DNA of 64,000 nucleotides, from contig JAHCIO010000012.1 of NCBI GenBank assembly GCA_026129185.1, positions 38,410-102,409 of the forward strand. The letters are read 5' to 3'. Below, one piece after another: positions 16,485-23,792 of this stretch; position 1 is the stretch's first letter; each line of letters starts with the position of its first letter. Below the pieces are notes generated by a model. It ran no database searches. It was not told where the DNA came from and saw nothing but the letters and a program-made list of their open reading frames with translations. Position numbers and translations under genes: made by a program. This stretch comes from Promineifilum sp019695075 (GTDB lineage Bacteria > Chloroflexota > Anaerolineae > Promineifilales > Promineifilaceae).

Positions 16485-17414
16485 ATGTACTGGTTGGAGA
16501 TCAGCGTTCAGACCGATGGTGAAGGGGCCGAGGCCGTGGCGGAAGTGCTGCGGCCTTTTGCCTATCAGGAAAGCGTCGTCCTGGAGCAGCGCGGCGACGA
16601 GACCAATCTCGACCCCGACGCGCTGGAGCCGGGCGTAATGGTCAAGATCTACGTGCCCGAGGACGACGATTCGCCGGCTCTGCGCCGGCGCGTGGCCGAA
16701 GTGCTCTATCACCTCGGTCGCCTTTACCCGCTGCCGGAGCCGACCTTCCGCGAGCTACAGGACGCCGATTGGGCCAACGCCTGGAAGGAGCACTACCGCC
16801 CGTTCCGGCTCGGCCGGCGGCTGCGCATTCGCCCGACCTGGCTGGCCCACGAGCCGGACGACGACGCTCGCCCCGACGACGTGACGCTGGTGCTCGACCC
16901 GGGCATGGCCTTCGGCACGGGGCTGCACCCGACGACGCAGAGTTGCCTGCGGGCGCTGGAAGACCTGGTAGCGCCGGGCATGACCGTGCTCGACGCGGGC
17001 ACGGGGTCGGGCATCCTGGCCATCGCCGCGGTGCGACTGGGCGCGGCCGGCGTGGCCGCTTTCGACACCGACGCCCTGGCCGTCCGGGCGACGCTGGACA
17101 ACGCCGCGCAGAATGGCGTGGCCGAGCGGCTGCGCGTCTGGCGCGGCGAACTGGACAGCGTCCGCGCTGAGGCCGGGCCGGGGCCATGGGACATCGTCGT
17201 GGCCAACATCCTGGCCCCGGTCATCATCGGCTTGTTGGGCGAGCAGGGGCTATTGGACACCGTGGCCCCGGATGGGCAGCTGATTCTGAGCGGGATAATC
17301 GACGAACAGGGGCCAGACGTGGAGGCGGCGCTGGCCGCCGCCGGGGGGCAGGTGCGCCGGATCATCACCGCGGGCGATTGGGTCACGTACGTGGCCGGCC
17401 ATCGGCAAGGATAG
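16485..17414 (+). CDS. prmA: ribosomal protein L11 methyltransferase
   Basis: 309 residues. S-adenosylmethionine-dependent enzyme that methylates ribosomal protein L11. The family signature MAFGTGLHPTTQSCLRAL, the SAM motif VLDAGTGSGILAIAAVRLG and the catalytic-pocket motif VVANILAPVI are all present, with the L11-recognition domain in the first 100 residues. It starts 6 bp after dnaJ, so it belongs to the heat-shock operon; dnaJ-prmA linkage is widespread. The end converges on infA. Confidence 0.93.
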   Translation: MYWLEISVQTDGEGAEAVAEVLRPFAYQESVVLEQRGDETNLDPDALEPGVMVKIYVPEDDDSPALRRRVAEVLYHLGRLYPLPEPTFRELQDADWANAWKEHYRPFRLGRRLRIRPTWLAHEPDDDARPDDVTLVLDPGMAFGTGLHPTTQSCLRALEDLVAPGMTVLDAGTGSGILAIAAVRLGAAGVAAFDTDALAVRATLDNAAQNGVAERLRVWRGELDSVRAEAGPGPWDIVVANILAPVIIGLLGEQGLLDTVAPDGQLILSGIIDEQGPDVEAALAAAGGQVRRIITAGDWVTYVAGHRQG

Positions 17415-17466
17415 CCGGCCCGGCGGTCATCTCGCCCGCGGGAGGACGCGGTGGGGTGGGGGCGGG

Positions 17467-17712
17467 CTAGGCTTCGGCCGTCGGCACGTTGCGACGGTAG
17501 CGATAGGTAATGCGCCCGCGCTCCAGGTCATAGGGGGTCATCTCGATCTGCACGCGGTCGCCCAGGAGGATGCGAATGTAGTGCTTGCGCATCCGCCCGG
17601 AGAGATAGGACAACACCTTGTGGCCGTTGTCCAATTCGACCATGAACTGCGTATTGGGCAGAAGTTCGACAACCGTGCCTTCGACCTGTAGCTTGTCTTC
17701 CTTATTAGCCAT
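17467..17712 (-). CDS. infA: translation initiation factor IF-1
   Basis: 81 residues, an S1-type OB fold: VEGTVVELLPNTQFMVELDNG, GRMRKHYIRILLGDRVQIEM and RGRITYRYR are the conserved IF-1 segments. It binds the A site of the 30S subunit during initiation. AAGGAG sits 3-9 bp before the ATG. It lies 30 bp after the rpsA stop and probably shares its transcript; more often infA is found in the spc ribosomal operon, so the rpsA-infA pairing is less usual. Confidence 0.95.
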   Translation of the reverse strand: MANKEDKLQVEGTVVELLPNTQFMVELDNGHKVLSYLSGRMRKHYIRILLGDRVQIEMTPYDLERGRITYRYRRNVPTAEA

Positions 17713-17742
17713 AAACTCCTTGAAAAAAGACCAAAAGATAAA

Positions 17743-19440
17743 CTAAACCGTCTCGGTTTCCGCCTCGTCGGCGGCCTGCGGTGGGGTGGCCTCGTCGTCG
17801 GCTTGCGCCACGGTGTCGGCCGCCGGCTCTTCCGCCGTGTCCATCTCCGCCGCCTCTTCAGCGGCGTCATCAATGCGTTCCATCAGGCGATCGACGGCCT
17901 CGTCGGCGGCCTCAAGGGTTTCCTCGGCCGTCGGGGCGTCTTCGACCATTTCGGCCACGGCCGGCACTTCAGGCGCGGCCTCTTCAGCGGCCGTTTCTTC
18001 AGCCGCCATCTCTTCGACCACGGCCTCGGCTTCCTCAGCCTCAACCACGACCTCGGTCCCTTCGACCGGCGCCGGCGCTTCTTCGACGGCCGCCGGGGTC
18101 ATGGCCACTTCGGCGGTGGCCGCCTCTGTGGTGGCCAGGTCTTCTGCCGGGGCCTCAACTTCGGCCGGCTCCGCTTCTGGCGCGACCGCCTCCACCGCCG
18201 CCGGGGTCATGGCCGGCGCTTCGGTCTCAGTCTTGGCCGCGGCCGGCGGCTCCTCCACGTGGGCAGGCACGCGGGCGGCGGCGGCGGCTTCTTCTTCCTC
18301 GCGCCGCAGCGCCTCGGCCAGTTCCTTCTGGGCCATCCACTCGATCTGCTCGGTCGGCGTCACGGCCTTCAGGCTCAGGCCAATGCGCTGCCGCTTCTGG
18401 TCGATACTGACGATGCGCAGCAGGTGTACCTCACCTTCCTTGACCACCGAGCGCGGGTCTTCCACCGGGTTGCGCGACAGTTGCGAGACGTGCAGCAGAC
18501 CCTCGACGCCCGGCTCGATCTCGGCAAACGCGCCGTAGTCGAGGATGCGGGTGACCTTGCCCTCAATGAGCTGGTTCTGTGCGTAGCGCTGGGCCACGGT
18601 GTCCCACGGGTTGGGCAGCAGCTTCTTGCGGCTCAGGCTGATGCGGCCCGATTCCTGATCGACGCCCAACACGTAGACCTCGACTTCGTCGCCTAGCTTG
18701 ACGACTTCGCGCGGGTGGTCGATGCGGTGCCAGGACAGCTCGGAGATGTGTACCAGACCGTCGGCCCCGCCCAGATCGACGAAAGCGCCGAAGTCGCGCA
18801 TGCCGCTGACCCGACCGCTGCGGATGTCGCCCGGCTTGAGCGTCTCCATCAGTTCGCCGCGCTTCTTCTCCTCCCACTCCTTCTGCGCCTCGCGCTGCGA
18901 CATGACCAGGCGGTGGCGCTGACGATCGACCTCGATGATCTTGACGCCGATCATCTCGCCGCGCAGGCGGGCCAGGCGCTGCTGGCGGCGGCGCTCGCCC
19001 ATGCCGGGCGTCACGTCGCTGAGGTGGGAGATGGGCACGAAGCCGCGAATCCGGCCGTAGGGGACGATGACGCCGCCCTTGTTATAACCGATGACTTCGC
19101 CTTCGAAGATCTGGCCGCTGGCCAAAAGGGCCTCGGCCTCGATCCAATCCTGGTTCAGCCGCGCCAGGCGAATGGAGACGACGAGCGCCTCGGGGTCTTC
19201 CGTCTGGACGACGTAGACTGGCACTTCATCGTTGACCTTCAGCGCTTCGCGTTCTTCTGGTTCCAGCTGGGCCAGATCCGACTGCGGCACAATGCCGTCC
19301 CGCTTCAGGCCCAGATCAATGATCAGGCCCTGGGGGGTAGTGGCGACGATCACGCCCGTGCGGATGTCGCCGACTTGCGGCATGTCGTAGGAATGCTGGT
19401 CCAGCAGGTCTTCAAGGGAATTCATCGATTCGTCAGACAT
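17743..19440 (-). CDS. rpsA: 30S ribosomal protein S1 (four S1 domains plus long acidic tail)
   Basis: 565 residues. Four S1/OB repeats occupy about 20-92, 108-180, 200-270 and 287-355; repeats 3 and 4 have the best match (YVLGV, RDFGAFVDLGGADGLVHISE, DYGAFAEIEPGVEGLLHVS). From about residue 375 to the end the protein is an Ala/Glu/Val-rich low-complexity acidic tail of roughly 190 residues, not part of ordinary S1. S1 brings mRNA to the 30S subunit. A consensus promoter and a leader of about 260 nt with a terminator-like hairpin lie upstream. The 6-repeat S1 of Proteobacteria is longer in domains; four repeats are usual in Gram-positive-type lineages. Confidence 0.92.
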   Translation of the reverse strand: MSDESMNSLEDLLDQHSYDMPQVGDIRTGVIVATTPQGLIIDLGLKRDGIVPQSDLAQLEPEEREALKVNDEVPVYVVQTEDPEALVVSIRLARLNQDWIEAEALLASGQIFEGEVIGYNKGGVIVPYGRIRGFVPISHLSDVTPGMGERRRQQRLARLRGEMIGVKIIEVDRQRHRLVMSQREAQKEWEEKKRGELMETLKPGDIRSGRVSGMRDFGAFVDLGGADGLVHISELSWHRIDHPREVVKLGDEVEVYVLGVDQESGRISLSRKKLLPNPWDTVAQRYAQNQLIEGKVTRILDYGAFAEIEPGVEGLLHVSQLSRNPVEDPRSVVKEGEVHLLRIVSIDQKRQRIGLSLKAVTPTEQIEWMAQKELAEALRREEEEAAAAARVPAHVEEPPAAAKTETEAPAMTPAAVEAVAPEAEPAEVEAPAEDLATTEAATAEVAMTPAAVEEAPAPVEGTEVVVEAEEAEAVVEEMAAEETAAEEAAPEVPAVAEMVEDAPTAEETLEAADEAVDRLMERIDDAAEEAAEMDTAEEPAADTVAQADDEATPPQAADEAETETV

Positions 19441-19738
19441 AGATCTAGTCCTAAACCGGCTAACGATTCAGCGGGTTGCAGGTTCCAATTCGACAATAAA
19501 AAACGGCCTATCCTGGCGACTGGTCGCTACAGGTGGCCGAGTCAACAGACGCTATCCTCGACGGATAATACCGGGCGGCGCGCTATGCCAAAGGCACGCA
19601 GCTTAGTTGAGTTCCAACAGGGAAACCTCCAGATTTGCGCATGCGTCTCATCTTACGGTTTCTTCGATTGTCTCTTGCCGTCCAACCCTAACCCACTCAG
19701 CCAAACTCCAATTATACCAAGCGGCAAGGCACTGTCAA
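19441..19738 (-). promoter_or_regulatory. rpsA promoter and long 5' leader
   Basis: TTGACA (19738-19733), a 16-bp spacer and TATAAT (19716-19711) on the minus strand: both boxes match the consensus exactly. Transcription would start near 19704, about 264 nt before the rpsA ATG. The leader contains a possible 22-codon reading frame (ATG 19651 to TAG 19583, MRRMRKSGGFPVGTQLSCV...) and the terminator-like hairpin at 19498-19538. S1 autoregulation through its mRNA leader is known in other bacteria; here regulation is inferred. Confidence 0.7.
19498..19538 (-). terminator. intrinsic-terminator-like hairpin in the rpsA leader (candidate attenuator)
   Basis: On the minus strand GGCC, CCTG and GCGAC pair with GTCGC, CAGG and GGCC with short internal loops, directly followed by G and six T residues (19503-19498). 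It is about 58 nt before the rpsA ATG and about 165 nt after the predicted transcription start, in the sense direction of rpsA. It could stop transcription inside the leader, either as a regulated attenuator or as the end of a short RNA. Confidence 0.6.
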
Positions 19739-19796
19739 TGCGTCCGTGGTGCAGTGGTGCAGCCAGCACTCAGGGATACTGCAAAGCCAACGGGAA

Positions 19797-19840
19797 CTCA
19801 CGCCAAGGCGCCTTTTGCTTGCTTTGCGGCTTGGCGTGAG
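19797..19840. terminator. inverted repeat downstream of the FAH-family gene
   Basis: CTCACGCCAA (19797-19806) and TTGGCGTGAG (19831-19840) are perfect inverted arms around a 24-bp centre. It follows the stop of the minus-strand FAH-family gene by about 40 bp. There is no T-run, so termination is only a guess. The rest of 19739-19877 shows nothing recognisable. Confidence 0.4.
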
Positions 19841-19877
19841 CGCTTCTTCCGGCTTGGCAATGACCCTACGCCGACAC

Positions 19878-20753
19878 TCAGGTCATCGAAGGGGCCACAA
19901 ACCGGTTGCGGATCGCCCCGATACCGTCGATCTCACACTCAACCACGTCGCCCGGCCGCAGGAAGACCGGCGGCTTGCGGGCGAAGCCGACGCCGCTGGG
20001 CGTGCCCGTGGCGATGATGTCGCCCGGCAGCAGCGTCATCGTGCGCGACAGAATCTCGATGATAGTTAGGATGTCGAAGGTCATCGTTTCGGCGGCGCTG
20101 TCCTGGCGCAGTTCGCCGTTGACGCGGCAAGTGATGCACAGCGCGTGGGGGTCGGCCACGGCGTCGGCGGTGACGATCCACGGCCCGATGGGGCAGCAGC
20201 CGTCGAGGCTCTTGCCGATGTGGAACTGCTTGTGCAGGGTTTGCAGGTCGCGGGCGGTGACGTCGTTGAGGACGGTGTAGCCGAAGACCGCGCTCAGGGC
20301 CTCGGCGCGGCCGGCGTGGCGGGTGGGCCGGCCAATGATGAAGGCCAGTTCGGCCTCGTAGTCCATCTGCGCCGACACGTCGTCGTCGATGGCGATGTCG
20401 TCGTAGGGGCCGCTGATGGTCGTCGTCGCCTTGGTGAAGATGACCGGGTACTCGCTCGTGACGACCTGCTCGCCGCGGGCCTCGTAGGACTCGCGGGCGT
20501 GCTCAACGTAGTTCTTGCCCAGGCAGATGACGTTGCGGCGCGGCGTGGGGATGGGGGCCAGCAGGCGCGCTTCGGCCAGGGGCAGAGCGTCGGCGGCTGT
20601 CTCGGCCAGCGCGCGGGCGTGGGCCAGCGCCGCCGCGCCGCCGTCGATGAGGCTCAGCAGGTCGGGGGCGACGGGGGACAGATCGACAATGGCGTCGTGG
20701 CGTAGGAGGCCGGGGGTGGGGCGGCCGTCGTGATCGTAGGTGAGTAGGTTCAA
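19878..20753 (-). CDS. fumarylacetoacetate hydrolase-family protein
   Basis: 291 residues. The FAH fold is shown by ICLGKNYVEHA, the metal-binding DYEAELAFIIGR (Glu-x-Glu), FGYTVLNDVTARDLQ, GKSLDGCCPIGPW and the C-terminal ATGTPSGVGFARKP followed by GDVVECEIDGIG. Members cleave or hydrate/decarboxylate 2-keto or acylpyruvate compounds; the substrate here cannot be told (ureidoglycolate lyase-like, acylpyruvase and 2-hydroxyhepta-diene isomerase proteins all look similar). It stands alone, 27 bp from the end of the restriction-modification module on the same strand. Confidence 0.85.
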   Translation of the reverse strand: MNLLTYDHDGRPTPGLLRHDAIVDLSPVAPDLLSLIDGGAAALAHARALAETAADALPLAEARLLAPIPTPRRNVICLGKNYVEHARESYEARGEQVVTSEYPVIFTKATTTISGPYDDIAIDDDVSAQMDYEAELAFIIGRPTRHAGRAEALSAVFGYTVLNDVTARDLQTLHKQFHIGKSLDGCCPIGPWIVTADAVADPHALCITCRVNGELRQDSAAETMTFDILTIIEILSRTMTLLPGDIIATGTPSGVGFARKPPVFLRPGDVVECEIDGIGAIRNRFVAPSMT

Positions 20754-20780
20754 GGGTGTTCCTCTGTGAAAATGGGGTAA

Positions 20781-22592
20781 CTATTCGCTTGAGTACTGAT
20801 CAGCTTCCTGACTTTCAAGAAGCCTCAGTTGAGTGGCTTCCACGTTACCATTGGGGCGTTTCTCAGACATGCCGGTTGTTCGTGCGGCGGCAGTCACCTC
20901 ACCCCAACTAACAAAGTACTCGTCATAGTACTCGATAGGAAACTCTGTATTGCCTATTAGCTCATCACGGGTCGGAATATGGCCAAGCAGCGAAGCAACT
21001 CTCTTCACTTCCAACTGAAGGGTCTTTTTGGAAATCTTATAGATCTGCTTTTTGAGCCGTGGAACGGGGCTATTCTTACTGCTCAGCGTGCGCTCCATTT
21101 TCCGAAAGGGATCGATGCCATTACTGACTTCCTGATGTCTTTCAGCCGCCATACCACAGTATTTTTCTGAAGCATCTATGCCGATGTAGTTACGTCCCAG
21201 TTGATGGGCCGTCAGAGTTGTTGTTCCCGCGCCGTTAAAGCAGTCAATGACAGTCTCGCCTGGCCTACTGAATAGCGTAATGAGTCTGTACATCAGATGT
21301 GGCGGCAATTGCGTCGGGTGGTCAACTCGTCTCGTGTTGTGCTTTAGCCTGTGGATGTCACTCCATAAGTCCGTCAGCCGCATACGATCATCGACACGGG
21401 ATCGGATTCTGCTCTCCACACAATCGGCGCGCAGGCAGTAGTCATCTGCGAGTAGCCGCAAGGTGTCGAAAGTCCTTGGCGCGTTTGGCGGGCGAAAAGC
21501 TTCTGCGTTGTCTACAAAACCCGGTAGGGGACGAGACTCCCCTTTGCTGAAGCAAAGGATCGCATAGTGCGCCGGCATGATTCGCCTAACAGGATAAGCC
21601 AGAGCATCCCAAACAATCCAGTTCTGGAACGTCAAGAACGTCTGCATGTGCAGGAAGTGCCGCACCGCCCACAAGGGAATATTGAGAAGCGCTAAGGTTC
21701 TGCCTGGCTTGAGCACTCGGCCTAACTCAGTGATCCATCGATCGCACCAATCAAAGTAATCCTTGATCTGCAAATCATCGCCATAGCCAGAGTAACCTTT
21801 GCCGAGATTATAAGGTGGGTCAGTAAATGCAAAATCGATGGACCCTGTTGGAATCTTCTCCAAAGCCTCCAGGCAATCAGCATTGATAATTGTGTTTGCC
21901 AAAGAATCGGGCAGAGGTGTTTCATCGAAGTCGATGAACGTCAGCTTATCGGGCGCACGAGAAAGGCTAAATTCAGTCAGGTCCATAACCCGTAGCAGCT
22001 TGTAGGGTTCCAGACCAAAAAGGTCTGCCAGTCGGGTATAGACTGGCTCTAGTTCGCCATCGAGATCCACTTGGATGTCTCGCCACACATCGGATAGCGC
22101 TGTACCACCCTCATGATAAGTATGCTTTTTGCCGCCGTAATCCTTTGTCGTTCGGTTACAGATAGGGCAGTACGTGTAGGCAATGCGGGTTATTGTGTGT
22201 CGAAGGGACTGCTTGTATCGGGTTAGGATCAGCATCCCGAAATGACCATGCGTGATGAAACGGCTGCCAAGATCGATGGGCGTTTTGCGACGGATGGCGA
22301 CCCAGTGTTGGTAGCGAACGGATGAATCAACAGCGTCCAGAACCCTGACCAGGTCAACGATTTCACCTAATACGACTAGGGTCGCCTCGGGTCCCAACGC
22401 GCGTGCTGCTTCCGTCACAATCTTCCCGCTGTCAACGAGGTGATTGGCGTGCTCGCTAGAATTGGGCATTGCCGGTAGACGTATTGCTACAACCTCATTG
22501 AGGCCACGAACTCCCTCAACAAGCGCATCCAGCGTCTTTGGGGTACTGGTTTCTACAGGAAGACGGGTGCTGTGTTCGGAGAAATGGGTCAT
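20781..22592 (-). CDS. DNA methyltransferase of a restriction-modification system (N4-cytosine/N6-adenine class)
   Basis: 603 residues. Motif IV TDPPYNLGKGYSGY (about 257-270) precedes motif I DCFNGAGTTTLTAHQLG (450-466), the order of beta-class amino-methyltransferases; HPTQLP is motif X-like. Residues 60-165 look like a second, degenerate copy of the motif V-VIII region (YQHWVAIRRK, GHFGMLILTRYK beside WIVWDA, AHYAILCFSK) with a Cys pair (YCPIC) and no DPPY. The tail (about 525-575, LGHIPTRDELI ... FVSWGEVTAAARTTG) resembles HNH-associated helical DNA-binding repeats. Its start overlaps the stop of the endonuclease gene (ATGA). GC is visibly lower than in flanking genes, suggesting transfer. 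Target site unknown. Confidence 0.85.
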   Translation of the reverse strand: MTHFSEHSTRLPVETSTPKTLDALVEGVRGLNEVVAIRLPAMPNSSEHANHLVDSGKIVTEAARALGPEATLVVLGEIVDLVRVLDAVDSSVRYQHWVAIRRKTPIDLGSRFITHGHFGMLILTRYKQSLRHTITRIAYTYCPICNRTTKDYGGKKHTYHEGGTALSDVWRDIQVDLDGELEPVYTRLADLFGLEPYKLLRVMDLTEFSLSRAPDKLTFIDFDETPLPDSLANTIINADCLEALEKIPTGSIDFAFTDPPYNLGKGYSGYGDDLQIKDYFDWCDRWITELGRVLKPGRTLALLNIPLWAVRHFLHMQTFLTFQNWIVWDALAYPVRRIMPAHYAILCFSKGESRPLPGFVDNAEAFRPPNAPRTFDTLRLLADDYCLRADCVESRIRSRVDDRMRLTDLWSDIHRLKHNTRRVDHPTQLPPHLMYRLITLFSRPGETVIDCFNGAGTTTLTAHQLGRNYIGIDASEKYCGMAAERHQEVSNGIDPFRKMERTLSSKNSPVPRLKKQIYKISKKTLQLEVKRVASLLGHIPTRDELIGNTEFPIEYYDEYFVSWGEVTAAARTTGMSEKRPNGNVEATQLRLLESQEADQYSSE

Positions 22593-23644
22593 GGTCGGGC
22601 CTCCACCAGTTCCTCCACGAGAAACTGACGCAGCACATCAAGTTCTGCCCGGGAAAAAGCGACCGTACAATGACTGTGGGCACAGATGACGCGTAACGCC
22701 GTTTCGCGCTGGAAGTTCCCCGATCCATCAATGACGTATGCGATTTTGTGCCCAGCATTGGCGACTTGCATATAGCGTGCACGGGCTTGCCCTGCCTTGC
22801 GCTCGATCACGCTATTGGTAGTCACCTGGAAACAGACTTCTATGGCAACGAACTTCTTGCTATTTGTCGCGACGAGATCAAATGAAGTCAACCGTCCTGT
22901 ATCATCGTCCGTGTGGGTAACGTTTGGCAGACGACCGGAAGTTTGAATGGCAATACCCGTTTCGGTCAAGCTCTCTTTGAGGTACTCGGATACGAATCGT
23001 TGGGCAAGTTGGCCCAGATTGTTTACCTTTGCGCCCGCGGTAATGCGACTAACCCAGATGTATCTTTGTTTGACGAATGTTGCCAGGTCGTCGGGCTTGC
23101 CCAGATACTCGCCTATCTCGCATCTGGAAAGCGCGGAATGGGCTGGTTGATCCTGATCTCCCACGAAGCTTCCAAATAGCAGAATTGCAGCGGCATCTTT
23201 CTGCAAATCGGACAGCGGCCGGGACACCAGCAGTTGCTTGCCATCAATGCCCAGGCTCTTGTTATTGAGTGTCGCTTTTGGCAGTGCCTTAAAGGAATAA
23301 GTGTGTTGCTCTCCACGCCATTGATACGTCAGCTCGCCAAGTGGAAACAGCCGTGCAAACTCCTTTCTAACGCGCTGAAGCATCTCACCGCCAAAATCCG
23401 CCAGGATAGCGAGATGCTTCAAAAAGAGGTTTGACGAGAGCGTTGATGACTCAACGATAGTGAATAGACTTTCAAGGTCAGGGGTTTCAATACTGATAAT
23501 ACTGAGGAATTGGTCCTGAGTCTGAAGTAGGATGGGGATGATACTTAGATCGGCCTCTAATGCCGATAGCTCGTACGGCCAGAACTTTGATGCCAAAAGC
23601 TCCAGCTCTTCTGGGGTTCGTTGATATCGCGTACGCTCCACCAT
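22589..23644 (-). CDS. probable type II restriction endonuclease
   Basis: About 351 residues from ATG 23644 (MVERTRYQRT); a GTG at 23659 with GGAAG just upstream would add five residues. No close family is recognised by eye, but near residues 250-285 TSFDLVATNSKKF and VAIEVCFQVTT give an Asp ... Glu-x-Cys-Phe-Gln arrangement like the PD-(D/E)XK core of DpnII/MboI-type enzymes (FD...IEVNF). It is directly upstream of, and overlaps, the methyltransferase, which is the main reason for the call. AT content is higher than in the surrounding genes. Nuclease activity and recognition site are inferred. Confidence 0.65.
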   Translation of the reverse strand: MVERTRYQRTPEELELLASKFWPYELSALEADLSIIPILLQTQDQFLSIISIETPDLESLFTIVESSTLSSNLFLKHLAILADFGGEMLQRVRKEFARLFPLGELTYQWRGEQHTYSFKALPKATLNNKSLGIDGKQLLVSRPLSDLQKDAAAILLFGSFVGDQDQPAHSALSRCEIGEYLGKPDDLATFVKQRYIWVSRITAGAKVNNLGQLAQRFVSEYLKESLTETGIAIQTSGRLPNVTHTDDDTGRLTSFDLVATNSKKFVAIEVCFQVTTNSVIERKAGQARARYMQVANAGHKIAYVIDGSGNFQRETALRVICAHSHCTVAFSRAELDVLRQFLVEELVEARP

Positions 23645-23684
23645 ATGCGGTCTGCCCACCGTCTTCCGTGCTTTGCCTCGTCAA

Positions 23685-23693
23685 AGTATAGCA
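23685..23693 (-). promoter_or_regulatory. extended -10 promoter of the restriction-modification pair
   Basis: On the minus strand TGCTATACT, an extended -10 element (TG-N-TATACT), lies about 25-40 bp before the candidate start codons. No good -35 box is seen. Confidence 0.45.
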
Positions 23694-23792
23694 CAGCCGT
23701 TCGTAGGTATGCACTGACGATTGAGCAAAAGCAAAGCATGTAGAGAAATAGAACACATGGTCTAATTTGACTTCTGCGCTACAATAGTGAGT

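Noticed and set aside
17781..18696. Long plus-strand open frames opposite rpsA
   Set aside because: They mirror the Ala/Glu-rich codons of the S1 tail and give Pro/Arg- or Ser/Ala-rich nonsense proteins.
20781..23659. Restriction-modification pair as part of a larger mobile island or prophage
   Set aside because: No integrase, transposase, tRNA-end duplication or flanking direct repeats were seen at either border.
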